Source: Clostridium sp. BJN0001 | GTDB lineage: Bacteria; Bacillota; Clostridia; Clostridiales; Clostridiaceae | Reading direction: 5' to 3' | Length of the DNA stretch: 64,000 nt | Assembly: GCF_022869825.1 (NCBI RefSeq) | Contig: NZ_CP094971.1 | Span: 1,861,501 to 1,925,500 of the forward strand | Shown here: one piece after another, positions 27,707 to 37,429 of the stretch | How positions within the stretch are numbered: position 1 is the stretch's first letter | Layout: the number at the start of each line of letters is the position of its first letter | Program-made: the position numbers and the translations under genes | Notes under the pieces: generated by a model | What the model was told of the DNA's origin: nothing | The model's input: only the letters and a program-made list of their open reading frames with translations | Databases searched by the model: none

Positions 27707-29371
27707 TTAAGAGTTTTCTGTAGGTGCTTTCATATCTGCATTATTCATTTTATCACCTTTTTGTCTCATTCCCATTCCCATTGTACCTGCTTGATTACTT
27801 TTATCACTATAAATAGTATCTTCCATAGTTATCTCTTGAGTATCACTTCCAAGTGTAACTGTATAAGTTTCACCTTTTACTATATCCTTCATACTTAAAA
27901 CTGCACAATTATATTCTTTATCTGGAGTATAATTTATCAATTCATTACCACTGCTATCTTTTACTATTATACTTCCTGTCTGCATAGATGAAGTAGTAAC
28001 AAGCATTGAACCTTGTGATGAATTTTCTCCAAAATTCTGTGCCATACCTGATGAACCTGCTGCAACTAATATTCCTCCTGTTATTGTAGCTTCGCCATTA
28101 TAATCAAGCGCTCCATTTCCATTATCAGAAGGACCTGATACATATGTCTCTCCTCCTGTAACCTCAAATGTTCCATTTGAATCTATTCCATCACCTTTCG
28201 CATTTATACAAGTTTTTCCTCCTGTTATCTTTATAGATACACCTTCTTCAGCTTCAAACATTCCTCCTTTTCCCATCATATCGCCTTTAAAATCATCTTT
28301 TGTCATTGCATCATCCTGTGGAATTTGTGCATCTTCTTGTTCACTATTTTGTGCATCTTTTTGCATATCCTGCACAGGTGCTCCCTGCATTCTTTGCTGA
28401 TTTTTTTCTCCTCCTCCACTACTACTTTGTCCTGATGTAGCATTTAAACCATCATCAGATGCTACAAGATTAATTGTTCCACCATTTATATCAATTGTTT
28501 TTCCTTCAATTCCTTCATAACTTTTTGAAATATTTATATTTCCACCATTAAAAGTAAAAGCAGAACTTGAATGGATTCCATCATCTTCAGCTGATATATT
28601 TATACTTCCATCTTCAATATATACATATCCAGTCGACTCATCTTCATCGTTATCACTATTAATTCCATCTTTCCCAGAAACAATATCATATTCTCCATTT
28701 GCTATTCTCACGCTGTCTTTTCCTTCTAATCCATGATTTAATGCATTTATCTTATACGTTCCACTTGTTAAAGTTAAATCATCTTTTGATGTAATTCCGC
28801 TACCATAATTATCATTTATCTCTAATGTTCCTCTACCATTTAAAGTCAAATCAGCTTTTGAAAATACGCAAGAATCAATATTTTCTTCAGAATCGTTTTT
28901 AAATTCTCCATTTACATTAAGTACATTGTTTGAATCTTCTGCTGTTGTTATAAATACCTTATCACTCTCCTTTACATATATAGGAGCTGAAGAAGAATTT
29001 GATATATTTGCATTATCCAAAATAAGCTGTACTTTTTCAGTTTTTTCTGTTTCAACAATTATTTGACCTTCTGTAAGTTCTCCTGTAATTATATAATTGC
29101 CTTCTTTTGTAATAGTAATTATATTTCCATCTATTTTTACATTGCTATCAGAACACGATGAATCATTATCACTTAAATTAATCTTTATACATTCATTTTC
29201 ATCATATCCAACTTCCATATCTCTATCAGTAAACATATCTGAGGATGATGTAACATTAACTGATTCTACACTGCTGCCTTCATTTTGTGCTGATGTAGTA
29301 GAACATCCTGTTACTAATGCCGATATTATGCTTAATGAAATAATTATTGATATTATCTTCTTAGCTTTCAT
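27707..29371 (-). CDS. Secreted beta-helix lipoprotein, carbohydrate-binding-domain (Cthe_2159-like)
   Basis: About 554 residues from the ATG at 29371 (GGAGG upstream). A lipoprotein signal ends ALVTGCST, so the protein is membrane-anchored outside the cell. The body repeats short beta-strand turns (GGNINISKSYEGIEGKTIDINGGTINLVASDDGLNAT-like units), the pattern of right-handed beta-helix, calcium-binding pectate-like proteins such as Cthe_2159. A Gln/Met/Asp-rich insert lies near residues 320-375. It is the last of three genes with a VTC-domain protein and DUF4956, a set seen together in many Firmicutes. Role unknown; probably envelope or biofilm. Confidence 0.8.
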   Translation of the reverse strand: MKAKKIISIIISLSIISALVTGCSTTSAQNEGSSVESVNVTSSSDMFTDRDMEVGYDENECIKINLSDNDSSCSDSNVKIDGNIITITKEGNYIITGELTEGQIIVETEKTEKVQLILDNANISNSSSAPIYVKESDKVFITTAEDSNNVLNVNGEFKNDSEENIDSCVFSKADLTLNGRGTLEINDNYGSGITSKDDLTLTSGTYKINALNHGLEGKDSVRIANGEYDIVSGKDGINSDNDEDESTGYVYIEDGSINISAEDDGIHSSSAFTFNGGNINISKSYEGIEGKTIDINGGTINLVASDDGLNATSGQSSSGGGEKNQQRMQGAPVQDMQKDAQNSEQEDAQIPQDDAMTKDDFKGDMMGKGGMFEAEEGVSIKITGGKTCINAKGDGIDSNGTFEVTGGETYVSGPSDNGNGALDYNGEATITGGILVAAGSSGMAQNFGENSSQGSMLVTTSSMQTGSIIVKDSSGNELINYTPDKEYNCAVLSMKDIVKGETYTVTLGSDTQEITMEDTIYSDKSNQAGTMGMGMRQKGDKMNNADMKAPTENS

Positions 29372-29384
29372 TAATTTTCCTCCT

Positions 29385-30080
29385 TTAAAGTTCACCTAAC
29401 TTATCAGTCTTCTTAGAAATTACTATATCTAAATTTCCATTTCTACATCTTAAATCATCTATAAACTGCTTTTCATTTTTTCCCATATCTTTTAAAGTAA
29501 CATCGTAAGTAAGCTTAAATAAGCTGCCCATATTAGTGCTTTTTACAGTTACAAGTTCATAAGATGATGCATATTCTTTAAATAAGCTGTCAAAAACCCC
29601 AGTATAATCAAGATTTTCAGGTATAGTTATATTAAGAGTTTTTTCTACACTATGTGCATTTTTAATATTATATACTGTACAAATAACATTTATTGTTCCA
29701 AGTATAGCTGTAAATACAGCAGCATAACAGATATAACCCATTCCAACTGCAAGTCCTGCACCCATTGCTATAAATATAGCTCCAATTTCTTTAGCTGTTC
29801 CAGGAGCTGATCTAAATCGTACAAGGCTGAATGCTCCTGCAACTGCAACTCCTGTTCCAAGACTTCCATTTACCATTATTATGATCATACATACTACTGA
29901 TGGAAGAGTTAATAATGTTATAGAAAATCCTTTTGAATGTTTTGTTTTATACGTATATGCAGCGCTTATAAATAATCCAATTAAAAGTGATGCTATTATG
30001 CATATGATAAATTTTGAAAATGTAAGTGTTACAGAAGTATCACTATAAACTCCCTCTGTAAGTAAACTATTAAGAAACAT
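29385..30080 (-). CDS. DUF4956 membrane protein
   Basis: 231 residues: four membrane spans (about 22-130) containing the family segment GSLGTGVAVAGAFSLVRFRS, then a soluble C-terminal domain of about 90 residues. It overlaps the VTC gene by 11 bases and precedes the beta-helix lipoprotein by 14 bases. DUF4956 proteins are commonly next to VTC-type polyphosphate polymerases and are thought to be their membrane partners; this is inference from neighbourhood. AGGAGG lies before the ATG. Confidence 0.85.
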   Translation of the reverse strand: MFLNSLLTEGVYSDTSVTLTFSKFIICIIASLLIGLFISAAYTYKTKHSKGFSITLLTLPSVVCMIIIMVNGSLGTGVAVAGAFSLVRFRSAPGTAKEIGAIFIAMGAGLAVGMGYICYAAVFTAILGTINVICTVYNIKNAHSVEKTLNITIPENLDYTGVFDSLFKEYASSYELVTVKSTNMGSLFKLTYDVTLKDMGKNEKQFIDDLRCRNGNLDIVISKKTDKLGEL

Positions 30081-30792
30081 ATTCTGTACCTCCTATTATT
30101 TTAGGTAATATCATTTGTTTGTAAGTATTACCATACTTTGAAAAACTGCTTTTATAAATCTTATTTTCACAAAAGAAATCAAGAAGCCATCTTGGAATTC
30201 CAAGTGCAGTCTTTACTTCTAAAAGTGCCATACCTTTTTTTAAAATGCTCTCACCATAAATTCCAGCATCTAAAGATAAATCATAATCTCTTGCCAAAAT
30301 ATTCTGATCAAATGTCATTCTAAAATCTCCATCAGTTTTACTGAAAAACGCTTCTCTATCGTATGATATAAATGTTGAAGGTTTTATTCCTTTATAAAAA
30401 TCAATAAAATAATCAATCTCATTACTTATCTGAGAATTTTTTTCTAGTTTCATCCCTTCTAATAGATAAGACCTAGCTTTACTCTTTTCCATATCAATAC
30501 GCCTTTTATATACTACTCCTTTAAATTTCTTCTTTATTTCAATAAATACTGGTGTGTCATTTTTAGCTATTCCATAGCTCCTCACTCTAAGCTTTTCTTT
30601 ATAACATGGTTTCTCTAACGAACGTCTTATTAATAAATAATCATCTGTGTCAAAATATATATTACATATTGTGCTTTTACCAAATTTATCTTCTTGCATA
30701 TATTTTTTCATCATATTTAATAATTTTTCTTTTTGATCAAATGTAATAAGATATTTAAGTTCATATCTTTTAAAATTCTTTTTAAATCCCAT
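30070..30792 (-). CDS. VTC-domain protein, polyphosphate-polymerase type
   Basis: About 240 residues from the ATG at 30792 (AGAGGAGAG upstream). The tunnel-type triphosphate fold is visible as RYELKYLITFDQ, CNIYFDTDD, KLRVRSYG, FIEIKKKFKG, YKRR and LLEVKTALGIP, giving the alternating acidic and basic residues that line the VTC4 tunnel. In yeast this domain makes polyphosphate from ATP. Bacterial single-domain versions are poorly studied. First gene of a three-gene set with DUF4956 and a beta-helix lipoprotein. Confidence 0.85.
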   Translation of the reverse strand: MGFKKNFKRYELKYLITFDQKEKLLNMMKKYMQEDKFGKSTICNIYFDTDDYLLIRRSLEKPCYKEKLRVRSYGIAKNDTPVFIEIKKKFKGVVYKRRIDMEKSKARSYLLEGMKLEKNSQISNEIDYFIDFYKGIKPSTFISYDREAFFSKTDGDFRMTFDQNILARDYDLSLDAGIYGESILKKGMALLEVKTALGIPRWLLDFFCENKIYKSSFSKYGNTYKQMILPKIIGGTEYVS

Positions 30793-30864
30793 TTTTATGT
30801 CTCTCCTCTTTTCTGATTTATTTCCTTTCTGTGATTTCATTATAGGAAATGAACCTAAAAAGAA

Positions 30865-30901
30865 CTTAAAATTTTAATTTAAATAAAACTAAAATTTTAA
30901 G
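30865..30901 (-). terminator. Weak hairpin between the kinase and the VTC gene
   Basis: CTTAAAATTTTA (30865-30876) pairs with TAAAATTTTAAG (30890-30901). The stem is almost all A-T, so strength is doubtful. It may partly separate the two-component genes from the VTC set. Confidence 0.35.
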
Positions 30902-30930
30902 CTCTTAAAAAATAATCTTTTTATTAAATT

Positions 30931-32154
30931 TTAAAACATGGCCGATATAGTAAATATTTTACCATCTAAACTTTCAGCAGTAATTTTCCCTTTATGCTTT
31001 AATACAATTGATTTAGCAATGGATAAGCCTATTCCATATCCTCCTTTTTTACTATTTCTCGAGCTGTCTAATCTATAAAACCTTTCAAATAATTTATCAT
31101 ATTTACCTTTTTTTAAATTTTCTGATTCATTTTGAACCTTAATAATACATTTATTTACATACCTATTTAACGATAAATTGATATCGCTATTCTCTTTACT
31201 ATATTTTATAGCATTATCAAGAAGTATATAAATAAGCTGTCTTATCATTTCTTCATCACCATTATAAGTTAAATTTTTTTGAATATTTAAATTTATTTTT
31301 TTATTTTTAAGCTCAGCCATTTCTTTAAATGGTTCTGCTGCTTCATTTACTGCATCTGAGATAGAAAATTCTGTTTTTATTATTTTATTACTTTCTTCAT
31401 CCATACGGCTTAACATAATAAGACCTGATATAAGCTTTGACATTCTTTCTATCTGCCTGTGTATGCTTTTTGTCCACTCACTTTCTCCACATTCCATCTC
31501 TAAAACATCTGCATTAGTATTTATTACAGCAAGTGGTGTTTTAAGTTCATGGCTCGCATCTGTTATAAACTGTTTCTGTTTTTCGTAGCTCTCTACAATA
31601 GGTTTTATTGCACTTTTAGAGAATACATATATAAGTATAAAAATTGCACAAATTCCTACAAAGAATATTGTTATACTATTTATTAAAAAATCATTAAACA
31701 TACGTAGTTCATTACTTATATCTATAAAAACTATCAAATTCCCATAATCTGTAGATATAATCTTATATTTATAGTCATCCGTAATACCCTCTTTTTTCCC
31801 TGAAGTAAATACACTGTTAGCATACTTCACCGCCTGATTCGATGAAATAGCACTCACATTTCCAGTATCTACTGCCATAAGATTGTTTTCTTTTCCAAAT
31901 CTTGCTGTAAAAAATCTTGTTGAAAACGGTGTTTCTTTTGACATTTTAGGAGGAAGATCATAATTCCCTTTATTATCTTTATGTTTTGGAAACATACCAT
32001 CATTTTCTGCAATAATATTTATAAGATCATCGCTATTTCTACTAATCTGATAGTAATTTGTTAAATCTATAACTGCTGTTATTAAAAATAAAACGATAAA
32101 TACTGCACTCATTGAAATAATTATAAATTTTCTTCGAAGGTTCTTCTCCATCAT
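30931..32154 (-). CDS. Sensor histidine kinase next to the VTC/DUF4956 genes
   Basis: 407 residues: membrane spans near 10-30 and 150-172 flank an extracellular sensor of about 120 residues, then HisKA (DASHELKTPLAVINTNAD) and HATPase (LLDNAIKYSKE, GGYGIGLSIAKS). ATGA overlap with its regulator. Ends abruptly after FTISAMF, the usual end. Signal unknown; its place directly before the VTC-DUF4956-lipoprotein set suggests it controls them. Confidence 0.9.
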   Translation of the reverse strand: MMEKNLRRKFIIISMSAVFIVLFLITAVIDLTNYYQISRNSDDLINIIAENDGMFPKHKDNKGNYDLPPKMSKETPFSTRFFTARFGKENNLMAVDTGNVSAISSNQAVKYANSVFTSGKKEGITDDYKYKIISTDYGNLIVFIDISNELRMFNDFLINSITIFFVGICAIFILIYVFSKSAIKPIVESYEKQKQFITDASHELKTPLAVINTNADVLEMECGESEWTKSIHRQIERMSKLISGLIMLSRMDEESNKIIKTEFSISDAVNEAAEPFKEMAELKNKKINLNIQKNLTYNGDEEMIRQLIYILLDNAIKYSKENSDINLSLNRYVNKCIIKVQNESENLKKGKYDKLFERFYRLDSSRNSKKGGYGIGLSIAKSIVLKHKGKITAESLDGKIFTISAMF

Positions 32155-32825
32155 TTTTCCTCCAGTGAATATCCCATATTTCTTGAAGCTTTTATTTGAA
32201 CATTAGATCCTATTTTTAAAAGTTTCTTTCTAAGATAGGATATATATACCCATACAACATTTATTTCAGACTCACTATCATATCCCCATATCTTTTCCAT
32301 AAATTTTTCAGTCGGTATTAAACTATGAGGATTCATCATAAACATTTCAAGCATTTGAAATTCTTTATTTGCAAGACGAAATGAATCACCGTTATCCGAT
32401 TTTAATTCAAATGTTACTCTACTAAGTGTTATATTTCCAAATGAAAGATTAGAATCTGTAACTTCTGTTTTTCTTCTTGTAATCGAACGCAATCTAGCAA
32501 GCAGCTCTTTTATAGCAAATGGTTTTGTAAGATAATCATCTGCACCAAAATCAAGACCTTTTACCTTATCATCAATTTCTGACTTAGCTGTAAGCATTAA
32601 AACAGGTACATTATTATTTTTGCTTCTTATAGTCTTAAGAACCGTTATCCCATCAACTTTAGGCATCATTATATCCAAAATAACAGCATCATAATTTTCA
32701 GTTTCTAAATACATAAGTGCCTCTTCTCCATCATAAACTGCATCAATGGAATAATTACTATGTTTTAATATAGTAACAAGGGCATTTGAGAGTTCAACTT
32801 CATCTTCACATAAAAGTATTCTCAT
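32151..32825 (-). CDS. OmpR-family response regulator next to the VTC/DUF4956 genes
   Basis: 224 residues: receiver with DE pair near residue 7, LDIMMPKVDG containing the phospho-acceptor Asp, and KPF; winged helix ending MGYSLEEK. First gene of its operon, divergent across 145 bases from an orphan sensor-like gene. GGATGTGA lies before the ATG. Confidence 0.9.
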   Translation of the reverse strand: MRILLCEDEVELSNALVTILKHSNYSIDAVYDGEEALMYLETENYDAVILDIMMPKVDGITVLKTIRSKNNNVPVLMLTAKSEIDDKVKGLDFGADDYLTKPFAIKELLARLRSITRRKTEVTDSNLSFGNITLSRVTFELKSDNGDSFRLANKEFQMLEMFMMNPHSLIPTEKFMEKIWGYDSESEINVVWVYISYLRKKLLKIGSNVQIKASRNMGYSLEEK

Positions 32826-32970
32826 ACTATCACATCCTTATTATTTAAACTTTAATTATTGTTATTATACATAAGTAATTTTAAACTTTCAATTGATAAT
32901 TATCTAATAAATTATATTCCATCTTTACCATTTTTGAATATTATGTAATAAGGGTAAAAGGTGACGCAAT

Positions 32971-33930
32971 ATGATAAAATTCAAAAACTGTGCTATATTT
33001 TTTATATGTATATTTTCAGTATTTTTAATATCAATAAATATATTTATATTATTTTCCAATAATAAATTAAGAGATGATGCAAAAAATTTGATTTCAGTAA
33101 AAAATAACATATCATCACTTGATGAATTTGAAGAAATAATTCTAAATATTGAACATTCTCAAAAATTCTATATTCTTTCTCAGAATAAAAAATATAAAAA
33201 AGATTATAATGACTATCTTTCAAAAGCGTATACTTATTTAGATAAATTTTATGATACAAACTGTATAGATAGTGAAACGAAAGAAAATCTTGAAAAAATG
33301 TTAAAAGAATATGATGATATAAACCTTAAGCTTTTAAACAGCGAAATTAATCTTCCTTTAAATTCAGAGATTAAAAATTATTTAATAGAATCTAATAATA
33401 TTCAGATTGATATGATTGATACTCTTTCAGATACTATCTTAGGAACTAAAAATTCAGTTTCTAAAAATAATGTATCACTTACAGAATCTATAGACAGTCA
33501 AAAAAACTTTATTCAAGCTTTAAGCAGCATAACAACAGTAGTAATTGGCGGTCCTCTGTGTTATGTATTTAAAAAATGTAGAAATGGAACTATAAGTTTA
33601 AGTGGTATAACAAATATTATAACAAACCAAAAAACGAAATTAGAAACTTACTCAAATTGGTTTTTATTATCTTCAATATTAAACGATCATAATAAAGAAA
33701 TGATTGAGAGATTATCTGAAGTATGCATTAAAATTCAAAATCTTGAAAAAGCAATCGAAAGTTTAGAAGAAGAAATCCAAAAATGCAGCATATTATCATC
33801 AAAAATCGGATCACTTAAAATTAAAGTTCTAGAGATAAAATTTATGACTCAAGATCTTCCATATTATCATCAATTTATTGTAACTCTTACAGATAATATT
33901 ATTCAAAATGAGCAAAATAATAAAAAATAA
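32971..33930 (+). CDS. Orphan membrane sensor-like protein without output domain
   Basis: 319 residues: membrane span at about 6-29, a long helical region (30-180) like a four-helix-bundle or CHASE3-type sensor, a second hydrophobic stretch near 186-202 (SSITTVVIGGPLCYVFKK), and a helical, coiled-coil C-terminus of about 115 residues. No kinase, methyl-accepting, GGDEF or DNA-binding domain follows. AAAAGGTGA precedes the ATG. Divergent from a two-component operon, so it may be an accessory sensor. Not recognised. Confidence 0.65.
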   Translation: MIKFKNCAIFFICIFSVFLISINIFILFSNNKLRDDAKNLISVKNNISSLDEFEEIILNIEHSQKFYILSQNKKYKKDYNDYLSKAYTYLDKFYDTNCIDSETKENLEKMLKEYDDINLKLLNSEINLPLNSEIKNYLIESNNIQIDMIDTLSDTILGTKNSVSKNNVSLTESIDSQKNFIQALSSITTVVIGGPLCYVFKKCRNGTISLSGITNIITNQKTKLETYSNWFLLSSILNDHNKEMIERLSEVCIKIQNLEKAIESLEEEIQKCSILSSKIGSLKIKVLEIKFMTQDLPYYHQFIVTLTDNIIQNEQNNKK

Positions 33931-33934
33931 AAAA

Positions 33935-33972
33935 AGAAAGCTGATAGCCTCATTTATATATATCAGCTTTCT
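33935..33972. terminator. Bidirectional terminator between convergent genes
   Basis: A 12-bp stem (33935-33946 with 33961-33972), 14-base loop, flanked by an A run and a T-rich end. Serves the orphan sensor gene and degV. Confidence 0.75.
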
Positions 33973-33979
33973 ATAATTA

Positions 33980-34834
33980 TTATCTTTTTTTAGTATAATA
34001 TGCAACTCCTATGCTTCCAGGGCCTACATGAAGTCCAATAACAGGTCCAATTGACTCTATCTTTATCTTTTTTCCTAATTTTTCTTCTAAAATATGTGCA
34101 AACTCATATCCTTCTTCTTCGCAATTTATATGGTGAACTATAATATCTCCTAAAATACCATTATCTATATCTTCTAAAGTCTTTTTAACAAGTTCATCTA
34201 TAACTTTTTTTCTTGTTCTGACTTTCTTAAATACAGATGTTTCCCCATTTACTACTGTAAGGATAGGCTTTATCTGAAGTATATTTCCAAAAAGTGCAGC
34301 TGCATTTCCTATTCTGCCACCTTTTTTTAAATAATCAAGCGTCTTAGGTGAAAATAAAAATCTACTATGATTAATTACATAATCTGCTGCTGAAACTACA
34401 TCTTCAATGCTTTTATTTTCTTTTGCAGCTTTTGCAGCTTCAATTACTGCAAATCCCATCTGCATACAATTTGTTTTTGAATCAATTATGTACATATTAG
34501 CATCTTTATATTCTTCTAATACCATATTTTTAACCATATTTGCACTAGAAAAAGTTCCGCTCATTTTTGATGATAAAAATATTCCAACTAATGAGTCTCC
34601 ATTTTTTACTACACTTTTAAAAACATTAAGCATTTCCTCAGGTATAGGCTGAAAAGACTTTGGAATTTCATTTGATTCTTCCATCTCTTTATAAAAATAT
34701 CTATTATCAAGTTCAACTTCTCTTCTACTTTTTCCATTCATTGAAACATTAAGAGATACAACTTTTATATCATATTTCTCAATATATTCAGAAGGTATAT
34801 ATGATGTACTATCAGTTACCACTTTTATAGCCAT
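33980..34834 (-). CDS. DegV family protein (fatty-acid-binding, FakB-like)
   Basis: 284 residues. Family landmarks: VVTDSTSYIP at the N-terminus, SSKMSGTFSSANM, TNCMQMGFAV, and a C-terminal GPVIGLHVGPGSIGVAYYT. DegV proteins bind one fatty acid; with the kinase FakA they feed exogenous fatty acids into phospholipids (family knowledge). No fakA is nearby. AAGGAGAG lies before the ATG. Stands alone. Confidence 0.93.
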   Translation of the reverse strand: MAIKVVTDSTSYIPSEYIEKYDIKVVSLNVSMNGKSRREVELDNRYFYKEMEESNEIPKSFQPIPEEMLNVFKSVVKNGDSLVGIFLSSKMSGTFSSANMVKNMVLEEYKDANMYIIDSKTNCMQMGFAVIEAAKAAKENKSIEDVVSAADYVINHSRFLFSPKTLDYLKKGGRIGNAAALFGNILQIKPILTVVNGETSVFKKVRTRKKVIDELVKKTLEDIDNGILGDIIVHHINCEEEGYEFAHILEEKLGKKIKIESIGPVIGLHVGPGSIGVAYYTKKR

Positions 34835-34912
34835 AAATTACTCTCCTTTTAAAATTGTTTAAAAATATTATACACCATAAATTAAAATAATTATACACCA
34901 GTAAAAATAAGC

Positions 34913-34940
34913 CCTTCAAAATCAATTAAGATTTTAAAGG
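34913..34940 (-). terminator. Terminator of the ascorbate operon
   Basis: An 11-bp stem with one G-T pair (34913-34923 with 34930-34940) and 6-base loop, followed on the minus strand by CTTATTTTT. It lies 26 bases after the aldolase stop. Confidence 0.7.
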
Positions 34941-34966
34941 ACCTTTATAAATAAAATATGAGAGAG

Positions 34967-35614
34967 CTATTTTCCAAATGTTTTTCTGTAATCTTCTTTA
35001 AATTTTTCGATTCCTATATCAGTTAATGGATGCTTAATCATTTGAAGTATTACATTGTAAGGAATTGTAGCTATGTCTGATCCTGCTTTTGCACATTCAA
35101 GTACATGAATTGGATTTCTAACACTTGCAGAAATTATTTCTGCTTTTATACCATGTATTTCAAATATATCAGCAATATCTTCAATTAATTTAATTCCCTT
35201 ATTTCCTATATCATCAAGTCTTCCTAAGAATGGGCTTACATAACTTGCACCTGCTCTTGCAGCAAGAAGTGCTTGAAGTGCTGAAAATATTAATGTTACA
35301 TTAGTCTTTATTCCTTCTTTGCTTAAAATATTTACAGCTTTTAATCCTTCTTCACACATAGGAATTTTTACAACCATATTTTTATTAATCTTTGCAATTT
35401 CTCTTGCTTCCTCAACCATTTTGTCACTTTCCATTGACATAACTTCGCCGCTTATAGGTCCATCAACTATACTTGTAATTTCCTTTATTACTTCGCTAAA
35501 ATCTCTTCCTTCTCTTGCAATAAGTGATGGATTTGTAGTAACACCACAGATAACTCCTAAATCATTCGCTTTTCTAATTTCATCAACGTTTGCTGTATCT
35601 ATAAAAATCTTCAT
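34967..35614 (-). CDS. Transaldolase-like fructose-6-phosphate aldolase (Fsa/TalC family)
   Basis: 215 residues, the short form. Schiff-base Lys83 in VVKIPM, plus [32 protein letters not shown] segments. Members act as transaldolase or as fructose-6-phosphate aldolase; here, with split transketolase in the same operon, a transaldolase role in the non-oxidative pentose phosphate steps is likely. Last gene of the ascorbate operon, 25 bases after the transketolase C-subunit. Confidence 0.93.
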   Translation of the reverse strand: MKIFIDTANVDEIRKANDLGVICGVTTNPSLIAREGRDFSEVIKEITSIVDGPISGEVMSMESDKMVEEAREIAKINKNMVVKIPMCEEGLKAVNILSKEGIKTNVTLIFSALQALLAARAGASYVSPFLGRLDDIGNKGIKLIEDIADIFEIHGIKAEIISASVRNPIHVLECAKAGSDIATIPYNVILQMIKHPLTDIGIEKFKEDYRKTFGK

Positions 35615-35639
35615 ACTCTATCACTCTTTTCTTCTTAAT

Positions 35640-36566
35640 TTATTTTAATATTTCTTTAACATTTTTTACCATTTCTTCACTTGTAAGTTTGTATTTCTTC
35701 ATAAGTTCACCTGGAGTTCCAGATTCACCAAATTTATCTTTTATTCCTACCATTTTAACTTTGCATGGACTTTCATCACATACAACAGCTGAAACCATTG
35801 CTCCAAGGCCACCTATAATTGAATGTTCTTCTGCTGTAACTATTCCTTTTGTTTCTTTTGCTGCCTTAATTATAATTTCTCTATCGATTGGTTTTACTGT
35901 TGCCATATCTATAACTCTTGCATTTATTCCTTCTTCTTGTAGCATCTTTGCTGCTTCAACAGCTTTTTCAACCATCATGCCAATTGCAATTATAGAAACG
36001 TCATTTCCACTTACGATTTCTGAACCTTTTCCAATTTTAAATTCATAAGAATCATCAAATATATCGCTACAAGCACATCTTCCAAATCTTAAATAAACGG
36101 GTCCTTCCATTTTAGAAGCTGCTTTTACTGCTGCTTTTGCCTCTCTATCATCTGCTGGAACTATTACTGTCATATTAGGAAGGGAACACATAAGTGCTAT
36201 ATCTTCAACAGACTGATGTGAACCTCCATCTTCTCCAACTGTAATTCCTGCATGAGTTGCAGCTATTTTAACATTTACTTTTGGATAACATATAGAGTTT
36301 CTTATGATTTCAAATGCTCTTCCTGTTGCAAACACAGCGAATGTACTTGCAAAAGGTATAAGACCTACATTTGCCATTCCTGCTGCCATTCCCATTAAAT
36401 TTTGTTCTGCTATACCTGCATTAAAAAATCTATCTTTAAATTTATTTTTAAATCCATTTGTTTTAGTAGATTTAGATAAATCTGCATCTAATACAACTAT
36501 ATTTTTATTTTCATCTCCAAGCTCAAGTAATGCTTCTCCATACGATTCTCTCGTTGCTTTTCCCAT
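35640..36566 (-). CDS. Transketolase, C-terminal subunit
   Basis: 308 residues: pyrimidine-binding and C-terminal domains of a split transketolase. AEQNLMGMAAGMA contains the Glu that activates thiamine diphosphate; HAGITVGEDGGSHQS and EEHSIIGGLG are typical. It needs the N-terminal subunit encoded 17 bases upstream. Converts xylulose 5-phosphate made from ascorbate into central-pathway sugars. Confidence 0.95.
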   Translation of the reverse strand: MGKATRESYGEALLELGDENKNIVVLDADLSKSTKTNGFKNKFKDRFFNAGIAEQNLMGMAAGMANVGLIPFASTFAVFATGRAFEIIRNSICYPKVNVKIAATHAGITVGEDGGSHQSVEDIALMCSLPNMTVIVPADDREAKAAVKAASKMEGPVYLRFGRCACSDIFDDSYEFKIGKGSEIVSGNDVSIIAIGMMVEKAVEAAKMLQEEGINARVIDMATVKPIDREIIIKAAKETKGIVTAEEHSIIGGLGAMVSAVVCDESPCKVKMVGIKDKFGESGTPGELMKKYKLTSEEMVKNVKEILK

Positions 36567-36583
36567 ATCATATCCTCCTTATA

Positions 36584-37402
36584 TTATAAAGATAGAATTT
36601 CTTTTAAAGCTTTATTTTTTTCTTCTTCATTTGGAGCTGTTCCATGCCATGAAGGATCATTTTCCATAAAGCTTACGCCTTTACCTTTTACTGTTTTTGC
36701 TATTATAACAGTAGGCTTATCAGTACATTTTTCAGCTTCTTTAAATGCTTTATCTATACATTCAAAATCATTTCCATCATCACACATTACAACATTCCAC
36801 AAAAAGCTTTCAAACTTTTTATCAATAGGTTTTACAGTCATAACCTCTTCATTTTTTCCATCTATCTGAAGCCCGTTATTATCTACTATAGCTGTAATAT
36901 TATTAAGCTTATAGTGTCCTGCTGCCATAATAGCTTCCCATACTAGTCCTTCTTGAATTTCTCCATCTCCAAGTAGAACATAAACATTAGATGGTCTTTT
37001 TTGGAATTTAAGACCAAGTGCCATTCCTACTGCATTTGATATTCCCTGTCCAAGTGAACCTGTAGATACATCTACTCCATTTATATGTTTTGAATCAGGA
37101 TGTCCTTGCAGAAGTCCTCCAATTTTTCTTAAACTATGAAGTTCTTCTTTGTCAAAATATCCTTTTTCAGCTAATACTGAATAAAGTGCTGGAGCCGCAT
37201 GCCCTTTACTTAAAACAAATCTGTCTCTATTTTCATCTTTAGAATTTTTAGGATCTGCATTCATTTTTTCATAATATAAATAAGTAATAATTTCTGAACA
37301 TGATAAAGATCCACCCGGATGCCCAGAATTTGCTTCATAAATCATTTCAATAATATCTTTATTTACATCTTTTATAACAGATTCTAATTTGTTCTTATCC
37401 AT
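36584..37402 (-). CDS. Transketolase, N-terminal subunit
   Basis: 272 residues: thiamine-diphosphate-binding half with the GDGEIQEGLVWEA...NN motif (cofactor and Mg2+), SKGHAAPALYS and SGHPGGSLS. Pairs with the following gene to form one transketolase. Lies 27 bases after the 3-epimerase gene, within the ascorbate operon. Confidence 0.95.
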   Translation of the reverse strand: MDKNKLESVIKDVNKDIIEMIYEANSGHPGGSLSCSEIITYLYYEKMNADPKNSKDENRDRFVLSKGHAAPALYSVLAEKGYFDKEELHSLRKIGGLLQGHPDSKHINGVDVSTGSLGQGISNAVGMALGLKFQKRPSNVYVLLGDGEIQEGLVWEAIMAAGHYKLNNITAIVDNNGLQIDGKNEEVMTVKPIDKKFESFLWNVVMCDDGNDFECIDKAFKEAEKCTDKPTVIIAKTVKGKGVSFMENDPSWHGTAPNEEEKNKALKEILSL

Positions 37403-37429
37403 AAGCTAACCACCTTTGACTTTTTATTT

